DNA of 64,000 bases from Geobacteraceae bacterium (GTDB lineage Bacteria > Desulfobacterota > Desulfuromonadia > Geobacterales > Geobacteraceae), in contig WSYB01000007.1 in assembly GCA_009773645.1 (NCBI GenBank), positions 1-64,000 of the forward strand, given 5' to 3'. The translations under genes were made by a program, and so were the position numbers. The notes under the pieces were generated by a model. That model was not told the DNA's origin. It saw only the letters and a program-made list of their open reading frames with translations, and searched no databases. Shown one piece after another: positions 34,105-42,835 of this stretch. The first letter of the stretch is position 1. Each line of letters begins with the position of its first letter.

Positions 34105-34983
34105 TTATTCAATATTCTGCACCTGTTCCCGGATTTTTTCAAGCTCGGCCTTCAACTCAACCACAATTGAAGCAATTTCCGCATCGTTTGCCTTTGAACC
34201 GATGGTGTTCACCTCGCGGTTCAACTCCTGCATCAGGAAGTCGAGCTTGCGACCGACCGGCTCATCATGCCGGAGGGTTTCGTCAAACTGTTGCAGATGG
34301 CTTCCAAAACGGACCAGTTCTTCGGTTATGTCGCAGCGGTCGGCCAGGACGGCGATCTCCTGGACCATACGTCCCTCATCCACTCCGCTCTCCCCAGCCA
34401 GCAGTCCCACCCGTTCCTTCAGCCGGGTAAAACTGTCGGCTACTGCCAGCGGGGCACGTTTTGCCACCGAGTTGATCAAGGAAGAGAGCGCATTGCGCCT
34501 TTTTCGCAGATCATCCATAAGCGTCGTCCCCTCCCGCAGCCGCATGGCGTCAAGACTATCGACGGCTTCTTTCACCGCAGCAATGAGTTCGGACTTGAGA
34601 GAGTCACTTATGGACTCACCTTCCCCTGCAACCAGCACATCCTTCTGGGAGGCAATCAACTGAAGAGACACCGGCTCCTCCAGTCCCAGCGCCTCCTTAA
34701 TCCCGTTAAACACCTCATAATAGGCCTTGGCAAGCGGGATATTCAGCATAGGCATGGCGCCTGAGCCGCCCCCCCCTTCCTGCTGGATGAATACTTCGAT
34801 CTTCCCCCTTTTCAGCCGTTCGGCAACACATTTCCGGACATCATTCTCAAACTGCATGAACGTCCTCGGCAGTTTTACGAAGACCTCACCATAACGGTGA
34901 TTAACCGACCTGATCTCCACGAGTATCCGTCCCACGCCGGAAGCAATCTCCGCCTTGCCGTAACCGGTCATGCTTTTTATCAT
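34105..34983 (-). CDS. yicC: YicC family endoribonuclease/adaptor
   Basis: 292 residues, full length. It starts MIKSMTGYGKAE and has VEIRSVNHRY, RGKIEVFI and the C-terminal FLMQELNREVNTIGSKAND. YicC proteins act as RNases or RNase adaptors in stress and small-RNA turnover. First gene of the yicC-gmk-rpoZ group. Confidence 0.93.
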   Translation of the reverse strand: MIKSMTGYGKAEIASGVGRILVEIRSVNHRYGEVFVKLPRTFMQFENDVRKCVAERLKRGKIEVFIQQEGGGGSGAMPMLNIPLAKAYYEVFNGIKEALGLEEPVSLQLIASQKDVLVAGEGESISDSLKSELIAAVKEAVDSLDAMRLREGTTLMDDLRKRRNALSSLINSVAKRAPLAVADSFTRLKERVGLLAGESGVDEGRMVQEIAVLADRCDITEELVRFGSHLQQFDETLRHDEPVGRKLDFLMQELNREVNTIGSKANDAEIASIVVELKAELEKIREQVQNIE

Positions 34984-34993
34984 ATAACCCCCG

Positions 34994-35086
34994 TGATTCG
35001 GGACTCGGGATCGGGGATCGGTAGAATCGGAAAAGCCTTTACTGATCCCGCTTCCCGCTTCCCGGTCCCCAGCCCCCAGCCCCTAG
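34994..35086. repeat. Heptamer array, two arms, on the stop of the Wzi-like gene
   Basis: GATTCGG GACTCGG GATCGGG units on the left and complementary CCCGCTT CCCGCTT and CAGCCCC units on the right, with an AAAAGCCTTT centre. On the minus strand TAGGGGC TGGGGGC begins with the TAG stop of the Wzi-like gene. Confidence 0.85.
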
Positions 35087-36741
35087 TACCTATAACTCAC
35101 ATCCACCTTGAAAATCTGATTGGTCTGATCTGCTCCGCCCACGAGATTGAAGTTGTTGATCCGCTCCCAGCCGTACATCATTTCCATATTGACATCGCCA
35201 TATACTGGCAGGTTCCAGAAGGCGCGCCAGGAGTTTTTCCGCTCCACTGCCTGTTTTACCCCATTCTGATCAAACTGTCCTGAACCGCTGATGGTTACTC
35301 TCCCCAGATTTCCTCGTTCGGTGTGGAAATACTCCAGGGCCAGGCGGTTCCGTGGGGAAAGCCAGTGACTGTAACGGAGAAAAAAGTCCTCGGTCGCCCC
35401 CCCCTGCGAATGGCCGATCGGCATGCCGCGATACAGGTACCCTTCGGGGAAGGTGCCGTTGGTATAAAGGATATTGTTCCCAAGAAAGTACTCGAACCGG
35501 AGATCATCCTTGCCGAGGTCAGTCAGACGCGGAATATAGAAACCGGCAACGTAACTCTCCACGATGGGCCAGAAGGAGGCAGTATCCTCGCCGGAAAACT
35601 CGCCGTAAATTTCTGCATTACGCAGAACAGGCATCCTATAGCGCAGCTCCAGACCTGCCAGACTGTTGCTGTTATCCGCATTAGTTCCGCCGATCACTCC
35701 TCTGAGCATGTCGCCTATGCCGTTGTCAACCCCGGGCCCGCCCACTTGTCTGCCGAGGTTTACTCCGAACTCCAAATCCGCAACCGGCTTGACGGATAGT
35801 TTAGCCCCGACGAAGTAAGGCTGACGTTCCTGTCCATTGGGAACGGTATTATCAAAACGGGAGAAAATGAAGGCGTACTTGATATCGCCAATATACTTCA
35901 AACTTATTGGTTCCGGGCTGGAGAGCTTGATGATGTCAAAGTTCCTGGCGTTGCTGGTAAGGGTTACAGTGCCTCGATAACCAAGACCGAGCCAATTGGC
36001 ATCACGCCCGGCCTCCAGTTCGAGCCCGCCTCCCCCCGCTTTGACATATCCCTTGTTCATAAGCAGCCGCGTACTCCCGCTCTGCTCGGAAGAGATGAGC
36101 AGAGGCTCGATCAGGGCAGTCGCATACCTGCCGGCATAGGCCTCGCTGCTGAAACGGAATTCATAGTTACTACCCCGCTCATAACGGATCCCCTCGATAT
36201 TTTCCAGAAGCGGGGTCCCTTCGGTGCCGTGCTGCTGCACGGGAGATGGATAAGGGTTATCCGGCCGCAGCCCGGCGCCGATGCCGAAAACTCCATCGCC
36301 ACCGGGGTCGTGAACCGGACGCTCATAACTTCTGGGTATACCGTCCACATAGAGATACCTGGCTTTGAAGTTGTTGAGAGGGTTAACATCAAACCAGGGA
36401 GCTCGTACCGGCTTCTTGTATAAAGATATCTCTCTGGCAAGCGTCTGGCGCAGCTCGGAAATAATGGTATTCACGAATCCGGTATCGGATACGGCTCTAC
36501 TTTTATCAAGGTTTTCCTCGGCTTCCAGAACCAGCCTTGCCGCTTCGGCTTTGGAAAAGGGCCTGATACCTCTGAAATCGGTAGTAACCAGCCCGAAGGC
36601 CGCCAGTTTTTCCAGATAGAAATAGACCGGGCTGTCCAGTGGGATATTGTTGGATGCAAGGGGCCAGGCCGTATCAGAAAGGCCCAACAATGAAGCCATT
36701 ATAACAATGATCGGAAGGATTTTTCGGGAGAAGAATTTCAT
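35083..36741 (-). CDS. Wzi-like outer-membrane capsule assembly protein
   Basis: About 552 residues from the ATG at 36741. The GTG at 36771 lies in a repeat and lacks a ribosome binding site. A clear signal peptide (KKILPII-like start, hydrophobic core, cleavage near AWPLAS) precedes a conserved N-terminal helix pair (SPVYFYLEKLAAFGLV) and then alternating aromatic strands typical of a beta-barrel of the capsule-assembly Wzi family. Wzi binds surface polysaccharide to the outer membrane. It sits at the edge of the polysaccharide locus, next to galE. The last residue pattern (VSYRY) is a normal barrel end. Confidence 0.82.
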   Translation of the reverse strand: MKFFSRKILPIIVIMASLLGLSDTAWPLASNNIPLDSPVYFYLEKLAAFGLVTTDFRGIRPFSKAEAARLVLEAEENLDKSRAVSDTGFVNTIISELRQTLAREISLYKKPVRAPWFDVNPLNNFKARYLYVDGIPRSYERPVHDPGGDGVFGIGAGLRPDNPYPSPVQQHGTEGTPLLENIEGIRYERGSNYEFRFSSEAYAGRYATALIEPLLISSEQSGSTRLLMNKGYVKAGGGGLELEAGRDANWLGLGYRGTVTLTSNARNFDIIKLSSPEPISLKYIGDIKYAFIFSRFDNTVPNGQERQPYFVGAKLSVKPVADLEFGVNLGRQVGGPGVDNGIGDMLRGVIGGTNADNSNSLAGLELRYRMPVLRNAEIYGEFSGEDTASFWPIVESYVAGFYIPRLTDLGKDDLRFEYFLGNNILYTNGTFPEGYLYRGMPIGHSQGGATEDFFLRYSHWLSPRNRLALEYFHTERGNLGRVTISGSGQFDQNGVKQAVERKNSWRAFWNLPVYGDVNMEMMYGWERINNFNLVGGADQTNQIFKVDVSYRY

Positions 36742-36756
36742 CCTAATAAAAGTGCA

Positions 36757-36782
36757 CCATTCACTTTTCACTATTCACTGCT
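36757..36782. repeat. Short heptamer arm after galE
   Basis: CATTCAC TTTTCAC TATTCAC, three units read from the plus strand. It begins about 8 bases past the galE stop. No complementary arm is seen. Confidence 0.65.
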
Positions 36783-36787
36783 TCCCG

Positions 36788-37768
36788 TCACGGTTTATTC
36801 AGTTTTTGTTCCCAGCGCCAGGCGTCCGCAATGATCTGTTGCAGGTCGTTGTAGCGCGGCTCCCACTCAAGCACCTGTCGGATTCGTTCGGCCCTGGCCA
36901 CCAGCATGGCGGGATCACCCGGGCGGCGCGGCGCCTCATTAACCGGAAACTTCACGCCCGACACCCTTTGCACCACGTCGATTACTTCCCGGACGCTCGC
37001 CCCCCGGCCGTAGCCTACGTTCAGAGTGACGGACTTGCCACCCTTTTCCAGATAGCGCAGGGCAGCCAGATGAGCAGCGGCCAGGTCCTCAATGTGGATG
37101 TAGTCGCGGATTCCGGTGCCGTCGGGGGTCGAGTAATCGGTGCCGAAGATGGAGACCGCATCACGCATTCCGAGCGCGGCTTGGCAGGACACCTTGATCA
37201 GGTGGGTCGCCTCCGGGGTCCGCTGCCCCATCCGCGCCGCGGGGTCCGCCCCTGCCACGTTGAAGTAGCGGAGCGCCGCATAGCGCAGGCCGTAGGCTGC
37301 CGCCACATCCCGAAGCATCCATTCACTCATGAGCTTCGAAGTGCCGTAGGGATTGATGGGTGCAGGGGGGTTCTCCTCCGCGGCGACACCCCCTTCCGGC
37401 ATTCCGTAGACCGCGGCGGTGCTGGAAAAAACAAAGTGCTCCACCCCGAATTTGACGCAGGCTTTGAGCAGGTTGTGGGTATTGCAGGTATTGTTGCCAT
37501 AGTATTTAAGAGGGTTGGTGACCGATTCCGGGGCGACGATTGCTGCGGCGAAGTGCAGGACGGTCCTGCAGTCGTATTCCCTGAAAACTGCCTCCAGACT
37601 TTCGGTATCGGCCAACTCCCCCACCACCAGTCTTTCCCCGTGGATCAGGGCGGAGGCTGTGCCGGTGGAGAGGTTGTCATATACAATGACCTCTTTGCCT
37701 GCCTCGGAAAGTTGCCGCACCACATGGCTCCCTATATAACCCGCGCCGCCGGTAACCAGTATTGACAT
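36788..37768 (-). CDS. galE: UDP-glucose 4-epimerase
   Basis: 326 residues. NAD-binding GGAGYIGSH at the start, catalytic Ser in SSTAAVYG and YxxxK as YGTSK, then RYFNVAGADP and GTGIRDYIH. It interconverts UDP-Glc/UDP-Gal (or the N-acetyl forms) and supplies sugar donors for the polysaccharide genes beyond it. Confidence 0.94.
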   Translation of the reverse strand: MSILVTGGAGYIGSHVVRQLSEAGKEVIVYDNLSTGTASALIHGERLVVGELADTESLEAVFREYDCRTVLHFAAAIVAPESVTNPLKYYGNNTCNTHNLLKACVKFGVEHFVFSSTAAVYGMPEGGVAAEENPPAPINPYGTSKLMSEWMLRDVAAAYGLRYAALRYFNVAGADPAARMGQRTPEATHLIKVSCQAALGMRDAVSIFGTDYSTPDGTGIRDYIHIEDLAAAHLAALRYLEKGGKSVTLNVGYGRGASVREVIDVVQRVSGVKFPVNEAPRRPGDPAMLVARAERIRQVLEWEPRYNDLQQIIADAWRWEQKLNKP

Positions 37769-37822
37769 GAAGAAATATCCCCACAGTGTTTATAAATGCC
37801 ATTTTAGAAATAATGAGCACTT

Positions 37823-39757
37823 TTACTTCTTTAACGGCAGTACCTTATGCAATGAATATGAGCCCTTTACCGAGAAAATATCGGGACGAACCCTTTGAAA
37901 GCTGGCCGGCGGAGGACCGTTAAATCTGTAGCTTGGCTTGAACTCGGGTACCAGATTGATCAGCGTGTTCATGAGACCCTCGATATCCGAGACATCGGCC
38001 TTTTCATAGAGGTCGTCCAGAACAGCTGAAACGGACTCCAGATTTGAAGGGACAGCAGCGGCAATTTTTATTTTTTCGTGGCTCGTCGGCTTGATCCCCT
38101 CCCCTTGAATGAGGAGTTCTTCGAACAGCTTTTCACCGGGACGCAAACCGCTGAAAACGATGTCGATGTCCTCATAGGGGACCAGCCCGGAAAGCCGTAT
38201 CAACTCCTCGGCCAGGTCCACGATGCGCATGGGCTCACCCATATCCAGCACGAAAATCTCCCCGCCGTTGCCGATACACCCCGCCTGCAGAACCAGCTGG
38301 ACAGCTTCGGGAATGGTCATGAAATACCGCATGATGTGGGGGTCAGTGACCGTCACCGGCCCTCCATGGCTTATCTGCTCCTTGAATATGGGGATAACGC
38401 TCCCGTTACTCCCCAGAACATTGCCGAACCTGACCGTGGTGAACTTTGTTGCGCTTTTCTGGGCAAGGGCCTGCACATAGATCTCCGCCGCCCGCTTGCT
38501 GGCCCCCATTACATTGGTAGGATTGACCGCCTTGTCGGTGGAAATCATCACGAAGTTTCTCACCCCGAAGCGGTGCGCGGCATCGGCCAGTGTCCTGGTA
38601 CCGCCAATATTGTTGGCAACGGCCTCCACCGGGTTATATTCCATCATGGGCACATGCTTGTAGGCTGCGGCGTGGAATACAACCTCGGGCATGAATTGAT
38701 CAAACACCATCTCCACCCTGGCGCTGTTTCTTATATCGCCGATCACCGGGATGAGAGGCAATTCCGGATATTTATCCACCAGTTCCTTTTCCACGTAAAA
38801 GAGCGGGGTTTCCGCACTGTCAAAGAGTATTATCTTGGCCGGATTGAACCGTGCCACCTGACGACAGATTTCACTGCCGATGCTTCCGGCGGCCCCGGTG
38901 ATCAGAATTTTCTTGCCGGTCAGATACCTGCTGATCCCCTTTTCGTCGAGAACAACGGCTTCTCTCCCCAACAGGTCCTCGATATCCACATCCTTGATCT
39001 GTGACACGGAGATCTTGCCGTCAATGATGTCACTGATGCAGGGAAGGGTTTTCACGTGCACCTTGGCCTTCTCGCAGCAACCGATTATCCGGCGCAGCAT
39101 CTTCCCCTGGGCGGAGGGAATGGCGACTATTATCTCCTCGATCCTGTATTTCCGGACCAATCCCTTAAGATGCCCCACATCGCCCAGAACCGGAATTCTG
39201 TGCAGGCGCATTCCCTGTTTTTCCCTGTCATCATCGACAAAACCTACCACGTTGTATTCATTGCCGCGCTGCTTGCGCATTTCCTTGAGGAGCATGCTCC
39301 CCGCCTCACCGGCGCCGACTATCAGGGTCCGCCTCCCCTTGCCGACCAGAGCTAGCGGTAAAAAATACTTTTCCCGATAAATCCGCCAGAGGAGGCGGCT
39401 GGATGAGACCATTGAAAAGAGGAGAAAGCCGTCGAGAACGAAGATGGAACGGGGAAAAGAGTCGAAATACCGCACATACATGACGGTGAAAACGGCCATT
39501 ACGGAAGAAATAACAATAACCTTGAAGATTTCGATGGCGTCTTGCAGCGAAGCGTAGCGCCAGAGGTTCCGGTATAATCCCGAAATCATGAATACTAGAG
39601 GTTTGATGCCCAGCACAATCCAAAGGCCGTGGATGAAAATATGCCCCTCATCAGGGGGAATATCGAAATCGAAACGAAGAAGAAACGCAAGCGTATACGC
39701 AGCGGCGATCAATCCTATATCAACGAGAAAAACCATCAGGCGTTTCTTGTTAAACAT
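37823..39757 (-). CDS. CapD/WbpM-type nucleoside-diphosphate sugar dehydratase
   Basis: About 644 residues from the ATG at 39757, with AGGGAGGG just upstream. An upstream in-frame extension to 39850 lacks any such signal. Four N-terminal membrane helices lead to a CoA-binding-like domain, then the extended SDR domain with GAAGSIGSEICRQ and the STDKAVNPTNVMGASKR active-site segment, in which the usual Tyr is Met, as in WbpM and FlaA1 relatives. It acts as a UDP-GlcNAc 4,6-dehydratase, the first step to QuiNAc, FucNAc and similar sugars. It works with the sugar transferase at 41260 and the epimerase at 42999. Confidence 0.92.
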   Translation of the reverse strand: MFNKKRLMVFLVDIGLIAAAYTLAFLLRFDFDIPPDEGHIFIHGLWIVLGIKPLVFMISGLYRNLWRYASLQDAIEIFKVIVISSVMAVFTVMYVRYFDSFPRSIFVLDGFLLFSMVSSSRLLWRIYREKYFLPLALVGKGRRTLIVGAGEAGSMLLKEMRKQRGNEYNVVGFVDDDREKQGMRLHRIPVLGDVGHLKGLVRKYRIEEIIVAIPSAQGKMLRRIIGCCEKAKVHVKTLPCISDIIDGKISVSQIKDVDIEDLLGREAVVLDEKGISRYLTGKKILITGAAGSIGSEICRQVARFNPAKIILFDSAETPLFYVEKELVDKYPELPLIPVIGDIRNSARVEMVFDQFMPEVVFHAAAYKHVPMMEYNPVEAVANNIGGTRTLADAAHRFGVRNFVMISTDKAVNPTNVMGASKRAAEIYVQALAQKSATKFTTVRFGNVLGSNGSVIPIFKEQISHGGPVTVTDPHIMRYFMTIPEAVQLVLQAGCIGNGGEIFVLDMGEPMRIVDLAEELIRLSGLVPYEDIDIVFSGLRPGEKLFEELLIQGEGIKPTSHEKIKIAAAVPSNLESVSAVLDDLYEKADVSDIEGLMNTLINLVPEFKPSYRFNGPPPASFQRVRPDIFSVKGSYSLHKVLPLKK

Positions 39758-39825
39758 AAACCCTCCCTGGTCCGGACAGCCGGAGTCGAACAACACATTT
39801 ACATCATTCAAACCGAAATCGTCAT

Positions 39826-39912
39826 CTCGCGCCAAGACGCAAAGTCGCAAAGAGAATCAACAGAAAGTAAGATTTTAAGCTTTTCTTCGCGCCTTTGCGG
39901 CTTTGCGTGAGC
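39826..39912. repeat. CGCAAAG octamer inverted repeat after the GxxExxY gene
   Basis: Left arm ACGCAAAG TCGCAAAG (39837-39852) and right arm, read on the minus strand, ACGCAAAG CCGCAAAG GCGCGAAG (39884-39910). The centre is AT-rich with TTTTAA. It lies 14 bases past the GxxExxY stop. Confidence 0.85.
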
Positions 39913-39925
39913 AAGGTTAGATTTT

Positions 39926-40366
39926 TTATAACCCGTTTACGACTCTTACAATCCCATCTTTGATTAAATTCGAGCCGAAGTTGACCAATAGTCCAAGTTT
40001 TATATCCGAAACGCGGAGATACGTCAGCAACTGCTTCTTGTGGACAGGCGCCAGTGTCTCAACGGATTTCAGTTCAACAATCACCTTCCCATCAACGACC
40101 ATATCAGCCCTGAACCCCACGTCCAGCTTTACAGATTCGTAAATAACCGGCAACGGATGCTGGCATGCGATCCTGAACCCCCGTTTTTCCAATTCAAATG
40201 CCAGCACCGCCTCATAAACCGATTCCAGCAAACCCGGCCCTAATGTTTTGTGAATCTTGTAAGCTGCGTCAACTATTTCTTTTGCTATATCGTTCTCAGG
40301 CAAGATTGCCTTTCTTAGCGCCTCTGCGGCTTTGCGTGAGATAACGCCTTTTTTGGATTTAAGCAT
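39926..40366 (-). CDS. GxxExxY family protein (PD-(D/E)xK nuclease-like)
   Basis: 146 residues from the ATG at 40366. The family motif is GLLESVY (about 45-51), followed by CQHPLPVIY, VGFRADMVVDGKVIVELKSVE with the D...ExK nuclease-like core, and LKLGLLVNFGS-type end. No biochemical role is settled. Residues about 10-22 (ISRKAAEALRKAI) are encoded by a copy of the CGCAAAG octamer repeat, so the usual short N-terminus has been extended through repeat DNA. The start overlaps the end of the HepT-like gene by 8 bases. Confidence 0.88.
   Translation of the reverse strand: MLKSKKGVISRKAAEALRKAILPENDIAKEIVDAAYKIHKTLGPGLLESVYEAVLAFELEKRGFRIACQHPLPVIYESVKLDVGFRADMVVDGKVIVELKSVETLAPVHKKQLLTYLRVSDIKLGLLVNFGSNLIKDGIVRVVNGL
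40311..40340 (-). repeat. CGCAAAG octamer repeat inside the GxxExxY coding start
   Basis: On the minus strand CTCACGCAAAG CCGCAGAG GCGCTAAG, nearly identical to the copies at 39884-39912 and 41221-41254. It is translated as part of the GxxExxY N-terminus and lies 19 bases past the HepT-like stop. Confidence 0.85.
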
Positions 40367-40850
40367 CAAGCATGTCGATCAATTCTTGCAAATTGCCAAT
40401 AAACCGGCCATGGGCTGACTTGAATACATCCAAGGCCTTGGGGGTTCGTGAATCGACCAGCTTGAGTTTTTCCACATCCAGCTCGCTTTGGTAGATATGC
40501 CTGAAAACATGCCTGAATGCACGTAACTCATCAATCAACGGCACATCTTTGCTCTGTAGCAGCGCAGGGCGAATTCCATCAATTTCCAATGCCATTCTTT
40601 TTATCAAATCCTTGTGCCAGTTCAGGGTATCAACATTGTACTCAAAATACTTGGCAATACGCAGACAATAATTCTCCATGAGATTGTACAAATTGACAAT
40701 TGTGTATGCCAATCCCACATAATCAAACTCATCGGGATCGATGCCTGCAAGCTTGGCATGAATCAGTCGGTATTTCCCCTCCAGTTCTTCAAGCACCTGC
40801 ATATCCGCCAGCAACTCAGCCTTCAAGGTTCTCATTCTTTCACTTTTCAT
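40359..40850 (-). CDS. HepT-like HEPN toxin/ribonuclease
   Basis: 163 helical residues. The HEPN active motif Rx4HxY is present as Arg113, His118 and Tyr120 in RHVFRHIY. In HepT-MntA systems the enzyme cleaves tRNA ends and is silenced when MntA adds AMP to that tyrosine. The gene overlaps the nucleotidyltransferase gene by 11 bases, the usual pairing. The first 25 residues are extra compared with short HepT proteins. Function by family; not shown here. Confidence 0.83.
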   Translation of the reverse strand: MKSERMRTLKAELLADMQVLEELEGKYRLIHAKLAGIDPDEFDYVGLAYTIVNLYNLMENYCLRIAKYFEYNVDTLNWHKDLIKRMALEIDGIRPALLQSKDVPLIDELRAFRHVFRHIYQSELDVEKLKLVDSRTPKALDVFKSAHGRFIGNLQELIDMLDA

Positions 40851-41211
40851 AGAGCACTACCCCATCCCGAGCTACGGCGGATTTTATCCTGCTGTCAGCA
40901 GTGGAAAGCTCCACCAGATCCACCTTAAAAGGGCTGTCCAGAGCAAGGGCGACCAGCGCCAGAAAATGTTCGCCGGAACAGGATACGGCCAAGTCAATGT
41001 CAAAATCCAGCGACGAAACGTCATTGCGCGCCAGTGAACCGAAAAGAATTATCTTGGTTATGCCCGGATCAATCAAAAGGAATTCCCTGACAAGTGTCTG
41101 CACCTCCTCATGGGCCTGGGCCTTGCGGATCGCCAGGGCATCTGCCTTTTGCCGCTGGAAGCGTTGTTGATAATCAGCCATGCGTGACAATTTATCAGAT
41201 GATAAAGGCAT
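40840..41211 (-). CDS. MntA-like nucleotidyltransferase antitoxin
   Basis: 123 residues. A minimal nucleotidyltransferase core: FGS at 57-59, then 11 residues, then Asp71-x-Asp73 (DIDLAV), with a third acidic residue likely in VDLVEL. The spacing is one residue longer than the common GSx10DxD. N-terminal 40 residues are helical. It is expected to AMPylate the adjacent HepT-like protein. The ATG at 41211 lacks a strong ribosome binding site; another at 41181 is possible. Confidence 0.82.
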   Translation of the reverse strand: MPLSSDKLSRMADYQQRFQRQKADALAIRKAQAHEEVQTLVREFLLIDPGITKIILFGSLARNDVSSLDFDIDLAVSCSGEHFLALVALALDSPFKVDLVELSTADSRIKSAVARDGVVLYEK

Positions 41212-41220
41212 ACCCCAGCC

Positions 41221-41254
41221 TTTCTTTGCGCCTCTGCGGCTTTGCGTGAGAAAG
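41221..41254 (-). repeat. CGCAAAG octamer repeat after the sugar transferase gene
   Basis: On the minus strand CTCACGCAAAG CCGCAGAG GCGCAAAG AAAGG, beginning 6 bases past the stop of the sugar transferase. With the copy at 39826-39912 it brackets the GxxExxY/HepT/MntA block. Confidence 0.85.
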
Positions 41255-41259
41255 CTTTA

Positions 41260-41826
41260 TCAGTGCTTAACCCCTTCCCTGCGCAGGACCTTAACGAATG
41301 TCATTAAGATAATTTTAATATCGAAAAGGACGGAGCGATTATACAGATAATATTCGTCAAAGGCAACCTTTTCGGGGATGGGTAGTTCATCCCTGCCGTT
41401 AACCTGCGCCCAGCCGGTAAGACCGGGGACAAGAACATGGACACCTTTTTGAGTTCTTAATGCTACGAGATCATCCTGATTGAACAAGGCGGGGCGAGGC
41501 CCGACGAAGCTCATGTCCCCCTTCAGAATGCTAAAAAGCTGGGGAAGCTCGTCAAGACTAGACTTACGCAAAAATTTTCCAATCGGAGTAAGAAATTGAT
41601 CAGAGTTCTTCAGCAAGTGAGTCGCAACTGGCGGTGTATCGATCTTCATGGTACGAAACTTGGGCATGCGAAAGATGACATTGTCTTTGCCAACGCGAGC
41701 CGACCAATAGAGAGCAGGTCCGTTGGAGGTCAACCTGATCATCAGAGCAATACAAGACATAGGTATGCATAAGAATATAAGCATTACCAATGCAATCATT
41801 ATGTTAAATATCCTCTTTATAATCAT
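41260..41826 (-). CDS. Initiating sugar phosphate transferase (PglC/WcaJ type)
   Basis: 188 residues: a short form with one N-terminal hydrophobic hairpin (about 8-30) and the catalytic domain with KFRTM, the Asp-Glu dyad in SLDELPQ, FVGPRP and PGLTGWAQVNGRD. It moves a phosphosugar from a UDP-sugar to undecaprenyl phosphate to begin the repeat unit at the inner membrane. It lacks the long N-terminal domain of WbaP. Confidence 0.92.
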   Translation of the reverse strand: MIIKRIFNIMIALVMLIFLCIPMSCIALMIRLTSNGPALYWSARVGKDNVIFRMPKFRTMKIDTPPVATHLLKNSDQFLTPIGKFLRKSSLDELPQLFSILKGDMSFVGPRPALFNQDDLVALRTQKGVHVLVPGLTGWAQVNGRDELPIPEKVAFDEYYLYNRSVLFDIKIILMTFVKVLRREGVKH

Positions 41827-41839
41827 TTTTGTGTAATAG

Positions 41840-42835
41840 TCATGTATGTTTCAAACTCATATTTCTAATATTATATAAATAACGTATTAATATTGATAAT
41901 TTAAAAAACACAAGTATTTTAAAAAATGTCTTTTTTAGATATCGTGCACATTTCAGCCATAAAGAATTTGATATTGACATATTATTTAATATTATTGATC
42001 TGTTGTCATCACCAGTAATAACTTTAACCGATTGATTCACTAATTGTCTTGAAACAAATAGATTTAATTCATTCATAGATATGCTAAATAATTTAGTGGT
42101 TTTATTAGATTTATCAATATTAATACAGTTTTTTCTTTCAGCTTTGATAACCTTCTCGGCTTCAGCTATATATCTTTCTAGAAACATTAATGATTTCTGC
42201 CTGCCGTGTACGCGAAAACCAGCCAACAAATCGTCAATTTTATACAATTCTGCTAAACGATAAAACCGATTCCAGAGTTCCAGATCTCCAGCAAACTCCA
42301 GATCACCTCTAAGGTAACCACCAGCCCTTTCCCACAGAGAGCGGCGCCAAAAAGTACTCTCCTGCTGAATCGCTACTCCTAAATATTCCTTTTTAAGATG
42401 ACTTTCTCGACAATAATCTGGTAACGTTCCACGAAACACTCTTGCCAAATTACCAGATTTATCCCAACAAGTCGGGCGACCCGTCAGCCATTCAACGTCG
42501 GGGTTTATGCTAAAGATATACGCAACTTTTATCAGAGCGTTATTATGGTATTTGTCATCAGAATTCAACCACGCCAAGATCTCACCCGATGACCTCCTAA
42601 AACCTTCTCCTATTGCAGCATATTGACCACCATCACGCTTGCTCTGCCAATAAGTAAGGTATTTCTGGTATTTCTTGATTATCTCAATAGAATTATCCTC
42701 ACTTCCTCCATCCATTATGATGTATTCAAGGTTAGGATAATGTTGGCACAACACAGAATCAATACATTCTTCTAAAAATTCGCCTTGATTAAGTGATGGA
42801 GTTACTACTGTAATGCGCGGAAATATTTTTATCAT
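41840..42835 (-). CDS. Family 2 glycosyltransferase
   Basis: 331 residues. GT-A fold: ITVVTPSLNQGEFLEECIDS, the DGGSEDNS segment and the DxD-like LNSDDKY near 90. The C-terminus is basic and AT-rich in codon use. Its donor and acceptor are unknown. It lies directly upstream of the sugar transferase in the same direction. The 163 bases before it (42836-42998) hold no gene. Confidence 0.87.
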   Translation of the reverse strand: MIKIFPRITVVTPSLNQGEFLEECIDSVLCQHYPNLEYIIMDGGSEDNSIEIIKKYQKYLTYWQSKRDGGQYAAIGEGFRRSSGEILAWLNSDDKYHNNALIKVAYIFSINPDVEWLTGRPTCWDKSGNLARVFRGTLPDYCRESHLKKEYLGVAIQQESTFWRRSLWERAGGYLRGDLEFAGDLELWNRFYRLAELYKIDDLLAGFRVHGRQKSLMFLERYIAEAEKVIKAERKNCINIDKSNKTTKLFSISMNELNLFVSRQLVNQSVKVITGDDNRSIILNNMSISNSLWLKCARYLKKTFFKILVFFKLSILIRYLYNIRNMSLKHT

